From assembly GCF_016863435.1 (NCBI RefSeq), contig NZ_BOOW01000032.1, positions 62,001 to 126,000 on the forward strand: a stretch of 64,000 nt of DNA, in the 5' to 3' direction. The notes under the pieces were generated by a model. It did not search any database, was not told the DNA's origin, and was given only the letters and a program-made list of their open reading frames with translations. The stretch is from Sinosporangium siamense (lineage in GTDB: Bacteria; Actinomycetota; Actinomycetes; Streptosporangiales; Streptosporangiaceae). This document shows positions 1 through 7,687 of this stretch, piece by piece (position 1 is the stretch's first letter; each line of letters opens with the position of its first letter). Both the position numbers and the translations under genes were made by a program.

Positions 1-500
1 GCCTTGCTGATCTCGCGATTGGATTTCCCCGCCGCGAGCAGCTCCAGAATCTCGATCTCCCGCCCACTGAGCGCGAGTTGCGGACTGCGGTAGCGCTGCA
101 CCAGCCGGGAGGCGACCGGCGGGGAAAGCGCGGTCTCCCCGGTGGCGGCGGTGCGGAGAGCGGCGAACAGTTCCTCGGGCGGCGACTCCTTGAGAAGATA
201 ACCGCTCACCCCCGCCTCCATCGCCCGCAGGATGTCGGCGTCGGAGTCATAGGTGGTCAGCACAACCACCTTGGGGGCGTCCGGGAGAGCCATGATGCGC
301 CGGGTGGCCTCCAGGCCGTCGATTCCGCCGCCCATTTGAATGTCCATCAGGACGAGGTCCGGCGTTAGCCATGCGGCCTGCCGTACGGCTTCCTCCCCGT
401 CCGCCGCCTCCCCGATCACGGTGAACTCGCCCTGCGCCGACAACATCGCCGCGAGGCCGGCGCGGACAACCGGGTGGTCGTCGACCAGGAGGATTCTCAT
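1..500 (-). CDS. LuxR/NarL-family response regulator, 3' end off the contig
   Basis: This gene reads leftward off the window from an ATG at 500-498; about 166 codons are present. The N-terminal receiver domain begins MRILLVDDHPVVRAG, with the acidic pair DD, the phospho-acceptor Asp in LVLMDIQM, the Thr of VVLTTYDSD and the Lys of GYLLKESPP. A linker leads to the start of a GerE/LuxR helix-turn-helix (LSGREIEILELLAAGKSNREIS), which is cut off just before its recognition helix. The family works as the DNA-binding partner of a histidine kinase, usually encoded in the same operon. The kinase would be off the left edge or upstream, since nothing between 501 and 1100 encodes one. The family call is secure; the target genes are unknown. 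Confidence 0.93.
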   Translation of the reverse strand, partial: MRILLVDDHPVVRAGLAAMLSAQGEFTVIGEAADGEEAVRQAAWLTPDLVLMDIQMGGGIDGLEATRRIMALPDAPKVVVLTTYDSDADILRAMEAGVSGYLLKESPPEELFAALRTAATGETALSPPVASRLVQRYRSPQLALSGREIEILELLAAGKSNREISK

Positions 501-820
501 ACAGCCTTCGTAACATCGCCTGCTGCCATCGGCGTCATCCATTCGGATGAGCGAGCCCGCGGGGGCGCCCAGACGGCAGGTCGTCGGGCATCCTCCGTCT
601 TCGCAAAGACGACCCCTCCGAACCCTGCCCCTGAACCCGTTCCCGCTCGCGCGCATGTGCGCGCCGAGCCTTCACCGGCGGAAAACAGCAGGCCAGAGCG
701 GCTGCGGAGAGGTGGCCCGAGCTGCCGGTCCGAGTCTTGGGAGCGATTTCCCCACCGGAAATCACAGGTGCTAATAGCGTGACCCACGGAAATCGTTCCT
801 TCCCGTGAGAGGACACACGC
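501..820. other. Intergenic region, no convincing gene
   Basis: The 320 bases between the response regulator and the small Sel1-like frame hold several overlapping open frames on both strands. None has a ribosome-binding site plus a recognisable protein. The promoter for the leftward response regulator must lie at its left end. I see no hairpin terminator or repeat. Confidence 0.5.
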
Positions 821-1060
821 ATGGACGAGCGCGTTCTCCGCGCCGCCGCGGAAGGCGGGGACATCGCGTCGATGCTCGCCCTGGCCGCGCTTCTTGAGGA
901 GCGCACCTCCGGCGATTACGACGAGGAGGAGGAGCTCTACGCGGAAATCGAGATGTGGCTCCGGCGGGCTGCGGCCGAGGGGGATCTCCGCGCGAAGGCC
1001 GAGCTCGGCTCCTGCACCCCGGGGTGGGAAAAATGCAGATTGCCGTCGCAGGCACGGTGA
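821..1060 (+). pseudogene. Sel1/TPR-like repeat protein, truncated remnant
   Basis: A 79-residue frame starts at an ATG with a reasonable ribosome-binding site (GAGAGGA, about 8 bases upstream). Residues 1-65 read like Sel1-type helical repeats: AAAEGGDIASMLALAALLEE followed by the WLRRAAAEGDLRAKAELG pattern. The similarity stops abruptly at about 1012, and the last 15 residues (CTPGWEKCRLPSQAR) look like read-through. A normal Sel1 protein has several more repeats, so I take this as a 3'-truncated gene. The break coincides with the left arm of an inverted repeat at 1020-1074. It could still be a genuine small protein. Confidence 0.5.
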
Positions 1061-1074
1061 GTTTTCCCACCCCG
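1020..1074. repeat. 13-bp inverted repeat around a 29-nt spacer
   Basis: CGGGGTGGGAAAA (1020-1032) and TTTTCCCACCCCG (1062-1074) are perfectly complementary. The repeat sits between the truncated Sel1-like frame and the 3' end of the convergent marR gene. It may be a bidirectional terminator with an unusually long loop, or the ends of a small inserted element. Confidence 0.6.
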
Positions 1075-1104
1075 AATGTACGGGCTTATGAAAGCAAGCT
1101 GGGA

Positions 1105-1710
1105 TCAGCCGGGGCGGCGCCCGCTTTTCCGCGGTGGCACGGGCCGGATGCTGCGGAGATGCTCACGGCGCTTCTCCCCGCGCTCCTCCAGATGGGTGAT
1201 GATGCGGCGCAGCGTGTCGGCGAGCCGTAGCGACTCCTCAGCCTCGAGTTGTTCGACGACGAACGCCTCCTCCTCGTTGAATTCAGGAAAGAGACGCTCC
1301 ATAAGCGCGACCCCCTCGGGGGTGAGTCTGAGCAGCGCCAGCCTGCCGTCCTCGGGGTGTTGTGAACGGACGGCCAGGCCGCGGGACTCCAAAGTCTTGA
1401 TGATGCCGGTGAGCGTGCCTTTGGAGATGCCCACCTCCGCCGCCACGTGCCGAGTCTCGATTTCCTCCCAGATCCATATCACCCATAGCACGACAAACGC
1501 CGTCCACGTGAGGTCGGCGGAGCGTAGTGCGGAGTTCTCCAAGTGTTGTCTGACCGCCGCAGCCGCTCTGTGCAGGTTCGAAACGGCCACAAGCGCCTCA
1601 CGCTTGATCGGGATCGGGCCGAGGCGGCGATCAACCGCGGCCTCGGTCTCCGTCAGAGAGTAGTGCGAGGGCACATCTGCTCCTCGGTCCGAGTGTTGTG
1701 CACTGCTCAT
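1105..1710 (-). CDS. MarR-family transcriptional regulator
   Basis: A 201-residue protein with a winged-helix MarR core at about residues 45-180. The DNA-binding segment reads TRHVAAEVGISKGTLTGIIKTLESRGLAVRSQHPEDGRLALLRLTPEG, with the typical wing (D-x-R) and the LTPEG that starts the last helix. It is slightly longer than the usual 140-160 residues because of an N-terminal extension. The ATG at 1710 has AAGGAA about six bases upstream. MarR proteins are ligand-responsive dimeric repressors that often act on a divergent neighbour. The only neighbour upstream is a glutamine synthetase remnant, so the original target may have been lost. Confidence 0.9.
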   Translation of the reverse strand: MSSAQHSDRGADVPSHYSLTETEAAVDRRLGPIPIKREALVAVSNLHRAAAAVRQHLENSALRSADLTWTAFVVLWVIWIWEEIETRHVAAEVGISKGTLTGIIKTLESRGLAVRSQHPEDGRLALLRLTPEGVALMERLFPEFNEEEAFVVEQLEAEESLRLADTLRRIITHLEERGEKRREHLRSIRPVPPRKSGRRPG

Positions 1711-1842
1711 CAGTATTCCTTAAGCGGGAAATCTTCCGCCTTCACTCGGAGGATGAAACACGCCCAACGGGCATTCGTGTGATGCCAATCGCGTTCTTGA
1801 TCCACCTTGCACATCTCAAACCCGGAACGTGAGGGAACGGCG

Positions 1843-1856
1843 GGTACGGCACAGCC
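1843..1856 (+). repeat. Dispersed motif GGTACGGCACAGCC, copy 1
   Basis: Intergenic copy of a 14-bp motif that recurs across the window, mostly outside genes. See the finding on the dispersed motif for the other positions. Confidence 0.5.
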
Positions 1857-1924
1857 AGGCGGGCCGCCCCTTCGAAACGCCTAAAGCCCCTGCGCGGTAC
1901 GGCTATCGCCCGGCCAAGGCCGCC

Positions 1925-2101
1925 ATGCTCCCCATGTCGCTTCCCGCCGCGCTCGACGCCTTCGAGGCGGACGGCGACCTGCTGGAGATTCTCGGCAAGC
2001 AGTTCACGACGGCTCATCTCATGTACAAGCGCAATGAGCTTGCGCGCTTCCCCACGTTCGTCACCGACTGGGAGTTCCGCGAGTACGCCTATCACCTTTG
2101 A
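1925..2101 (+). pseudogene. Glutamine synthetase family protein, C-terminal remnant
   Basis: About 58 residues, from LPMSLPAALDAFEADGDLLEILGKQF to VTDWEFREYAYHL before a TGA at 2099-2101, match the extreme C-terminus of GlnA-family enzymes. There the pattern is LP-x-SL-x-EALDALEAD...LG...KR-x-E...VTDWE-x-x-EY. The catalytic barrel, ATP site and N-terminal domain are absent. The frame continues upstream to 1829 but without family similarity. This is the tail of a deleted gammaglutamyl or glutamine ligase, or a transposed fragment; it cannot be active. Confidence 0.75.
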
Positions 2102-2143
2102 CGCCCCCGAGGGAGGTGCGAAGCGGCGGGATTCCGCACCTCG

Positions 2144-2974
2144 TCACGAGAAGAACTCGATGAGCGCGGGCGCGAGCTTCTTGGGTGCCATCATCACGGC
2201 GCCGTGGTTGAGACCGTCGAGGACACGGTGGTCGGTCTCGGGCATCAGCTCGGCGATCGCGTGCGCGGCGTCGTGGAACCCGGCGGGGCTCTTGCCGCCG
2301 GTCAGCACCAGAGCGGGCGCGGCCACCGACGTCCACGGGTCGGCCGCGAGCGGCCTGCCCTGCTGGGTGTCGCCCATGACGGCGATGTCGTGGGGCAACG
2401 ACTCCGCCAGTTTCTTGAGTTTGGACCACACGCCGGGCATCAAGCGCATCATGGCGATCATGAACTTCGGCATGCCCTGGGTGTCGGACATGAAGGACGC
2501 GACGGCGTCGCCACGCCGTCCCTGCGCCAGCAGAGTGGCGATGCGCTCGCCGAACCCCGCGGGCGGGCCGAAACCGTCGCCGCCGGTCTCGCGCGGCCCG
2601 TGGCCTTCGACCGCGAACGGCGGCTCGTAGACGGCCAGTTTCCTGACGGCGAGCCCCGCCGCCGTGGCGCGCAAAGACAACACCGCGCCCGACGAGCTGC
2701 CGAACACCGAGGCCGACCCGCCCGCGTGGTCGATCAGGGCGGCGATGTCCTCGATCTCGCGCTCCACCGCGTAGGGCTTGGTGTTGCCGCTCGCGCCTCT
2801 GCCGCGGCGGTCGTAGTTGATCACGGTGAAGTGCTCGGAGAGCAGGGCGGCGAGTTTCCTGGCGTCGGATCGGTCCGCGAGCGCCGACGACACCAGGATC
2901 AGCGCCGGGCCGCTGCCGGCCTGCTCGAACGCGATCTCGGTGCCGTCGCGTGAGATGACCTTTGACTCTGTCAC
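2144..2974 (-). CDS. Alpha/beta-fold hydrolase
   Basis: About 276 residues. It has an oxyanion-loop segment (GSGPALILVSSALADRSD), a strand with NYDRRGRGASGNT, and the nucleophile elbow SVFGSSSGAVLSL (GxSxG with Ser). The C-terminal LDGLNHGAVMMAPKKLAPALIEFF supplies the catalytic His; an Asp or Glu before it (ETDHRVLDG) is probable. I chose the GTG at 2974 because GGAAGGA lies six bases upstream. An ATG at 3040, also with an AGGAAAGG sequence, would add 22 residues. It is divergent from a TetR gene, and the operator at 3063-3102 lies in the shared promoter. That is the classic layout of a TetR-controlled hydrolase. The substrate is unknown. Confidence 0.88.
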   Translation of the reverse strand: MTESKVISRDGTEIAFEQAGSGPALILVSSALADRSDARKLAALLSEHFTVINYDRRGRGASGNTKPYAVEREIEDIAALIDHAGGSASVFGSSSGAVLSLRATAAGLAVRKLAVYEPPFAVEGHGPRETGGDGFGPPAGFGERIATLLAQGRRGDAVASFMSDTQGMPKFMIAMMRLMPGVWSKLKKLAESLPHDIAVMGDTQQGRPLAADPWTSVAAPALVLTGGKSPAGFHDAAHAIAELMPETDHRVLDGLNHGAVMMAPKKLAPALIEFFS

Positions 2975-3062
2975 TGACGTCCTTCCAACGGGGGTGTGCT
3001 CTCGCCTGTGGCTGCCGGCGGCTGGCTTGGTGGGTGCCATGATGGGGGCCTTTCCTTTGGAA

Positions 3063-3102
3063 CTAGACTGTACAGTACCCAATTGGGTACTGGTCCGTCT
3101 AG
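3063..3102. promoter_or_regulatory. TetR operator dyad between hydrolase and TetR genes
   Basis: A perfect 18-bp palindrome, AGTACCCAATTGGGTACT (3074-3091), is flanked symmetrically by CTAGAC (3063-3068) and GTCTAG (3097-3102) around the same centre, 3082.5. The five-base spacers on each side do not match. Its position between two divergent genes, one of them a TetR gene, makes it the likely autoregulatory operator. Confidence 0.8.
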
Positions 3103-3152
3103 TACTATCTGTTCAAGCAGAGGGAGATAGGAGGACAGTGCAGGAGGCAAGG

Positions 3153-3764
3153 GTGGAGACCCGGTCAGCCCGCAAGAACCGCGAGATCCTGGAGGCGGCG
3201 ACCACGGTGTTCCTGCGCAGCGGCTATGTGGGCTGCAGCATGGACGAGGTGGCGGCCCTGGCCAAGGTGTCCAAACAGACCGTCTACAAGCACTACACCG
3301 ACAAAGAGCACTTGTTCACGACCGTGGTGGCGGCCCTCATGGGGCCGATCGCCGAGGGCAACCGATCGGCTGCGGCGGCGTTGGAGGATGCCGACGATCT
3401 CGGCGACGGCCTGCGGCAACTCGCCCGCAGCCTGCTGGTCATGCTGCGCGACCCACAGGTCCTTCAGCTGCGCCGGCTCGTGATGGCCGAGGCCGAGCGT
3501 TTCCCCGCTCTAGGCCGCACCTATTGGGAGCAGGCGTTCCACCTCGGCCTTGAGACCGTGGCGACGGCCCTGCGCAAGGCATCGGCACAGGGCCCGCTCA
3601 AAGTGGACGATCCGGAAGCCGCCGCGGGCCACTTCGCCGGATTGGTTCTGTGGATCCCCATGAACAGAGCCATGTTCTGCGGACTGCCAGAGGAGTTCAC
3701 CGACGCCGAGATCGACCAGCGGGCCGATCAAGCCGTGCGGGCCTTCCTGGCGGCTTACGGATAA
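3153..3764 (+). CDS. TetR/AcrR-family transcriptional regulator
   Basis: About 203 residues. The N-terminal helix-turn-helix is clear: NREILEAATTVFLRSGYVGCSMDEVAALAKVSKQTVYKHYTDKEHLF. The C-terminal half has the TetR ligand-domain pattern, including RRLVMAEAERFPALGRTYWEQAF, typical of the AcrR-like group. The GTG at 3153 has GGAGG five bases upstream; a GTG at 3138 with AGGAGG only three bases away would add five residues. It is divergent from the alpha/beta hydrolase and probably represses both genes through the palindrome at 3063-3102. The end of the gene is copied imperfectly just after the stop (3773-3797). Confidence 0.93.
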   Translation: METRSARKNREILEAATTVFLRSGYVGCSMDEVAALAKVSKQTVYKHYTDKEHLFTTVVAALMGPIAEGNRSAAAALEDADDLGDGLRQLARSLLVMLRDPQVLQLRRLVMAEAERFPALGRTYWEQAFHLGLETVATALRKASAQGPLKVDDPEAAAGHFAGLVLWIPMNRAMFCGLPEEFTDAEIDQRADQAVRAFLAAYG

Positions 3765-3772
3765 GCATCGGG

Positions 3773-3797
3773 GCATTTCTGGCGGCGTACGGATAAG
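3773..3797 (+). repeat. Imperfect copy of the tetR 3' end, after the stop
   Basis: The 25 bases 3741-3765, which encode the last residues AFLAAYG and the TAA, are repeated at 3773-3797 with 22 of 25 bases identical, including TACGGATAAG. It looks like a short tandem duplication of the gene's end. Similar copies follow the amidohydrolase (49.5 kb) and another TetR gene (52.6 kb). Confidence 0.7.
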
Positions 3798-3843
3798 TCC
3801 GCACACGTGTCCGGTCGGCGGGCTCGCCTGGCCCGCCGGCCGG

Positions 3844-4380
3844 TCAGCGCAGGCAGCCGACGTAGGCGAGGGCCTGCTTCAGCAGCGTGCCCTGGCCACC
3901 CGCCATCTCCTGCTGCACAAGCGGGGAGGACGCCTCCTCAGGGGAGAACCACACCAAATCGAGCGCGTCCTGCCGCGGCCGGCAGTCACCCGTCACCGGC
4001 ACCACGTACGCCAGCGACACCGCATGCTGGCGGGGGTCGTGGTAGGGCGTCACGTCCTGCGTGGGGAAGTACTCGGCGATGGTGAAAGGTTGCGGCGAAG
4101 TCGGCACCTGCGGCAACGCGAGAGGTCCGAGGTCCTTCTCCAGATGCCTCAAGAGCGCGTCACGCACCCGCTCTTGATGGAGCACACGACCGGAGACCAG
4201 CGCCCGGGTGACCGTGCCATCCGATCCGATGCGCAGCAGAAGACCGACATGCGTGACCACACCCGTGGCATCTACGCGAACGGGCACGGCGTCGACGTAG
4301 AGAATCGGCATTCGTGCACGAGTCAGCTCCAACTCATCACGAGAGAGCCAACCGGGCGTGGTTTCGGTCATTTCGGCCAT
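3844..4380 (-). CDS. NUDIX hydrolase, DUF4916 family
   Basis: About 178 residues starting MAEMTETTPGWLSRDELELTRARMPILYVDAVPVRVD. It closely follows the actinobacterial DUF4916 pattern: VTHVGLLLRIGSDGTVTRALVSGRVLHQERVRDALLRHLEKDLGP, then the FTIAEYFP...YHDPRQHAVSLAYVVPVTG segment and a final DALDLVWFSPEEA. The family is assigned to the NUDIX fold, but the canonical GX5EX7REUXEEXGU box is not visible here, so the substrate and activity are open. The frame is open upstream to 4581 without similarity; I chose the ATG at 4380 on homologue length. No partner gene is suggested by the context. Confidence 0.85.
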   Translation of the reverse strand: MAEMTETTPGWLSRDELELTRARMPILYVDAVPVRVDATGVVTHVGLLLRIGSDGTVTRALVSGRVLHQERVRDALLRHLEKDLGPLALPQVPTSPQPFTIAEYFPTQDVTPYHDPRQHAVSLAYVVPVTGDCRPRQDALDLVWFSPEEASSPLVQQEMAGGQGTLLKQALAYVGCLR

Positions 4381-4571
4381 GCGGTCGATCGTACGTCGTA
4401 GCTCACCAGGAGGGGCGTCCCCGACGCGCCTCTCTTGGCGGAACCGCACGATTTCCCATGATGGGAACGAGATCCGGCGGTCAGATCCCCCATCCGACCG
4501 CGGAACCTCGCCGGCCGCCGACCGCTGAGGAGCTGTGATGCCCTGAAAGAGGACGCACCACCCTTCCGGCA

Positions 4572-4625
4572 GGTACGGCACAGCCGGCGAGACGCAGTCC
4601 CGCTCAGCCGAGGTACGGCGCAGCA
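4572..4625 (+). repeat. Two copies of the dispersed GGTACGGCRCAGC motif
   Basis: GGTACGGCACAGCC (4572-4585) and GGTACGGCGCAGCA (4612-4625) lie 40 bases apart in the short gap between two genes. The extended match also includes GGCGAG after each. Confidence 0.5.
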
Positions 4626-4644
4626 GGCGAGTGTGAGGCCGTGA

Positions 4645-5073
4645 TCAGGAGGCGCACGGCGGGGCCGCCGGGTATGGCAGCGACACACTCAGCGTTGTGC
4701 CCGCCTGCGGCACACTGTTGATCGTGAGCGTGCCGCCCAACTCGCTCAGGCCGGCCATCGTCACCGTATCCGCGATCATGTCCTTCTGGGCAGGCTCTTG
4801 GTCGCCGTCGTCGCTGATCGTAAGGTATGCGGCACGCTGGTTCGCTGTGAGCGCGATCGACACCGTGCTCGCGCCGCTGTGATTCTCCACATGGTCCAAC
4901 GCCTCGTGGATCATCGTCAGGACGACTTCGCCGACGCCGTTGGGCAGGGCGCGCTGCGGGGTGGCCCATACCTCGACGGTGATCCCTGTGCGCTGCGACC
5001 AGAGAGAGAAGTAGTCCTCCAGCTCTTCGGCGAACCCCCGTGGTTTCTCCCCGTGTATCAGTCTAAAACTCAT
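4645..5073 (-). CDS. Stand-alone HATPase-like (histidine-kinase ATP-binding) protein
   Basis: A 142-residue protein that is essentially one GHKL/HATPase domain. It has an N-box-like helix (VVLTMIHEALDHVENHSGASTVSIAL), the G1-like strand AAYLTISDDGD and a G2-like end (MAGLSELGGTLTINSVPQAGTTLSVSLP). This matches the C-terminal half of NarL-partner kinases such as NarX or DegS. No dimerisation/phosphoacceptor domain precedes it. The usual N-box Asn is replaced (ALDHVENH) and the DxGxG loop is reduced to DDGD, so ATP binding is uncertain. It could be an anti-sigma-like kinase or a shortened kinase relic. The ATG at 5073 follows GGGGAA. Confidence 0.75.
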   Translation of the reverse strand: MSFRLIHGEKPRGFAEELEDYFSLWSQRTGITVEVWATPQRALPNGVGEVVLTMIHEALDHVENHSGASTVSIALTANQRAAYLTISDDGDQEPAQKDMIADTVTMAGLSELGGTLTINSVPQAGTTLSVSLPYPAAPPCAS

Positions 5074-5283
5074 GTGTTCCCCGTGTTTCCCGTAATTGTG
5101 GGTGATGGTGTTCTACCCACTCGCGCATAATAAGGGGATCTTGGGGATTTTCGACCGAAAGCCGGGGAAGATTGCCGATATCTCGGGCTTCGGCAACGTT
5201 ATGTGTGACCCAAGTGACGGCTCACGCAGGGCCTATGTGTGGCTCATGTGCGCACCGTGAGGGCCGATGCGTGGGATCGCCAG

Positions 5284-5826
5284 TCACAGCTCGCGGCGCA
5301 TGCAGGCGCGCGGCCACTCGTCCAGGCCGTGGGCCGCCTCAGCGGCCCGAATGCGCCGCAGGCCAGGGGTGAGCTCCTCGTCGCCGAGGTAACGGAACCC
5401 GCACCGCTCGTAGTAAGGACCGTTCCACGCGACCTCGACGAAGGTGGTCAGGGTGGCCGCCGGGCACCCCTGGGCACGACCCCAGTCCATCATGTGCTCC
5501 ATCAGCGCGAGGCCGATCCGGCGGCGGGCGTGATCGGGGCGCACCGACACTTGGTCGATGTGCGCGTCGCCGTCGACGACGGCGGCTATCAGGTAGGCAA
5601 CAGGCCGGTCGTCGGCGTCGACATAGACCCAGGCCCGCCCGTCGGCCTGGTATTCCCGCAGCACGTCGATGGGCAGCGGCTCGTCCTCGGCCACGCGGAC
5701 CATGCCGATCGCACGGAAGGCGTCACCAAGCGACCGCTCGATGTCCTGCATGATCGGCAGGTCGCTCTCCTTGGCCTCCCGGATCGCGGACGCGTGCACG
5801 CGGTGGTCGAGACAGTGGTTCTCCAT
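5284..5826 (-). CDS. GNAT-family N-acetyltransferase
   Basis: A 180-residue single-domain GNAT protein. Visible elements are IREAKESDLPIMQDIERSLGDAFRAIG, the central strand AYLIAAVVDGDAHIDQVSVRPDHARRRIGLALMEHMMDWGRAQG (acetyl-CoA pyrophosphate loop R-R-R-I-G-x-A), and the late motif NGPYYERCGFRYLGDEEL. It moves an acetyl group from acetyl-CoA to an unknown amine. The neighbours are not linked in function, so I do not name a substrate. The start at 5826 has GAGGAG about 11 bases upstream. Confidence 0.92.
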   Translation of the reverse strand: MENHCLDHRVHASAIREAKESDLPIMQDIERSLGDAFRAIGMVRVAEDEPLPIDVLREYQADGRAWVYVDADDRPVAYLIAAVVDGDAHIDQVSVRPDHARRRIGLALMEHMMDWGRAQGCPAATLTTFVEVAWNGPYYERCGFRYLGDEELTPGLRRIRAAEAAHGLDEWPRACMRREL

Positions 5827-5969
5827 GCCGGCGGTGGCTCCTCGTCGGGCGTGTGACGATCCGTGAGTCTAGAGGGCCGTCTACTGGAGCGCCTCCCTAT
5901 TTCGTCGCGGTGCACGCCCTGTCGCGGGATCGCTCCCGTGCAAAAGGGGCGCCCAACCAGATAGTCGGT

Positions 5970-6191
5970 CTATTCAGCGACGGATGTGGCGTAGCGCCAG
6001 GTGTAGACGGGGGCTAGTTGCCCCTTGAGCTCCTCGAAAGAACCGGTGAATTCGAAACGATGGTTGCGGCCCTGGTAGTGGATGATTAGCCGGTCGTGCC
6101 CTTCGGGGCAAGGCGCGCTGCTGACGATTCCGGCCGGCCCGCCGTAAAGGATTGCTGTTTCCTCCGGGGCGGTCATTAACGGCTCCGACAT
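5970..6191 (-). CDS. Small DUF5988-like protein
   Basis: A 73-residue protein beginning MSEPLMTAPEETAILYGGPAGI. The segment GRNHRFEFTGSFEELKGQLAPVYTWRYATSVAE ends in the pattern P-V-Y-x-W...AE, as in the actinobacterial DUF5988 family (small proteins of about 70 residues with an I-L-x-GGP start). An AGGGGAGA ribosome-binding site lies upstream of the ATG. No enzymatic motif, signal peptide or membrane segment is seen. In other genomes such proteins often sit in secondary-metabolite regions, but no function is established. Confidence 0.7.
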   Translation of the reverse strand: MSEPLMTAPEETAILYGGPAGIVSSAPCPEGHDRLIIHYQGRNHRFEFTGSFEELKGQLAPVYTWRYATSVAE

Positions 6192-6534
6192 GTGCCACCA
6201 TCTCCCCTAAAACGGACGCGACGTGATCGTTCGACGTGCGCTCTATCTTGCACGACACAATGCTACTGATCAACTAACCCTTTGGGGACATGTCGGGTGG
6301 CCCTGGGGAGTAGAAATTACTCTGAGCCGCCGTGGGTCGAAAGGAGGGAACTATTTCCGTCAGATGACATGTCAGACTTTCGGCCTGTTGTCGGAAATAT
6401 ACTTCTGATCCGCTGATGTAATCGCCTGGATGCGTTTCGCGAGCGTGGAAAAAGTATTCTAAAGGCGTAACAATGCCAATAAGCCGTAGGAAATCACAGC
6501 TCTCCGTAAAGGGGAACGTCGCTGACCCGACGAC
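6192..6534. other. Relatively A+T-rich intergenic region
   Basis: These 343 bases have visibly lower G+C than the rest of the window, for example TGCTACTGATCAACTAACCC and the run near 6440-6480. They hold no gene I can recognise. The promoter of the leftward small protein lies at the left end. The right end abuts the desaturase stop codon without a clear hairpin terminator. Confidence 0.5.
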
Positions 6535-7479
6535 TCACATGCGGTCGCGGCGGCGGGCGGCGAGGCGGTCGGGATCCGGCCAATGCACGTCGTATGCCCA
6601 GTTCGCTTGCTCGAACCAGTGGATCAGCCGGGCACTCGGGTCAAGCTGACCCTTCAGCACACCGTGCCGGGCACATGTGGGCTCGACATGATGCCAGTTG
6701 TGCCACCCCTCGCCGAGCGTCAGCAATGCCACCCACCGCACGTTTGACGATCGGTCTCGTGTACGAAACGGGCGGTCGCCGAGCGTGTGCGCGATGGAGT
6801 TCACCGACCACGTCACATGGTGCACGACGGCATAACGCACCAGGCCACCCCAGAACAGAGCCGTCCAGGCGCCCGCCCATGACATCGACCACAGCCCACC
6901 CGCCAACGTGGGCAGGGCGAACGACAACACCACCACAAACGGGTATGCGGCGTCGAACCGCCGCACATCCGGATCGGCCATCAGATCAGGCACCCAATGC
7001 CGCAGATTGGAGCGGCGGCGCGCGGTGTAGAACCAGCTTACATGTGCATGGGCCATGCCGCGGAGCAACGCCGGACCGCTCTCGCCGTACCTCCACGGCG
7101 AATGGGGATCACCCTCACGGTCGGCATATTTGTGATGGCGGCGATGCTCAGCCGTCCACAACGTGACCGGGCCTTCCACCGCCATGCCCCCGGCCAGCAT
7201 GAGCACGATCCGCAGGGGACGACGGCACTTGAAAGCCCGATGGGTGAAAAGCCGGTGATAGCCGATCGCGATGCCGAAAATGCTGATCAGATACATGACC
7301 GCGGCGATCACCACATCGCGCGGGCCAATGCCCCACCCCCACGCGGCCGGTACGGCGAGAGCCAGCAAAAGCCCGGGAAGCAGCACAAGCACCACCAGAT
7401 AGACGGCACGCCTTCCGCTGGTGATCGCCACCGTCTCCGCCGTCGGCTCCGGCGCCTCCGGTCGGCGTGGCACAGTCAC
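6535..7479 (-). CDS. Acyl-CoA/fatty-acid delta-9-type desaturase
   Basis: About 314 residues of a membrane di-iron desaturase. Three histidine boxes are present: HRLFTH after GIAIGY, EHRRHH in LWTAEHRRHHKYADREGDPHSPW, and HNWHH in TLGEGWHNWHHVEPTCARHG. Two hydrophobic hairpins flank the first two boxes. This is the stearoyl-CoA 9-desaturase family, which inserts a cis double bond into a saturated acyl chain using O2 and electrons from a ferredoxin or cytochrome partner. I chose GTG 7479 because GAGGAGG precedes it; ATG 7515 would add 12 residues. The divergent neighbour is a P450 followed by a cyclooxygenase-like enzyme, so its product may feed them. Confidence 0.92.
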   Translation of the reverse strand: MTVPRRPEAPEPTAETVAITSGRRAVYLVVLVLLPGLLLALAVPAAWGWGIGPRDVVIAAVMYLISIFGIAIGYHRLFTHRAFKCRRPLRIVLMLAGGMAVEGPVTLWTAEHRRHHKYADREGDPHSPWRYGESGPALLRGMAHAHVSWFYTARRRSNLRHWVPDLMADPDVRRFDAAYPFVVVLSFALPTLAGGLWSMSWAGAWTALFWGGLVRYAVVHHVTWSVNSIAHTLGDRPFRTRDRSSNVRWVALLTLGEGWHNWHHVEPTCARHGVLKGQLDPSARLIHWFEQANWAYDVHWPDPDRLAARRRDRM

Positions 7480-7687
7480 AGGGCCTCCTCGGTCGGGGCG
7501 GATGTGGCTCCTCATTCAAAGTCCGCGCCCTCGGCCGGAGGCTATGGCTGGAGAGTGACTGAAGGGTGACGGAGGGGAGTCAAAACGCTGAACGCCTCAG
7601 CCATCATGCATTGATCGTCACACCCTCCATTATGGCTACACAGCGTCACAATCCATATTCACTGTGTCCTTGTGTGGAAGGTGTGGC
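7480..7687. promoter_or_regulatory. Divergent promoter region, desaturase / P450
   Basis: The 208-base gap contains a spaced dyad, ACACAG (7638-7643) and CTGTGT (7662-7667), just upstream of the P450 start. It also holds an inverted pair GGGTGACG (7564-7571) and CGTCACACCC (7616-7625). Either could bind a regulator, but no regulator gene is adjacent. Confidence 0.4.
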
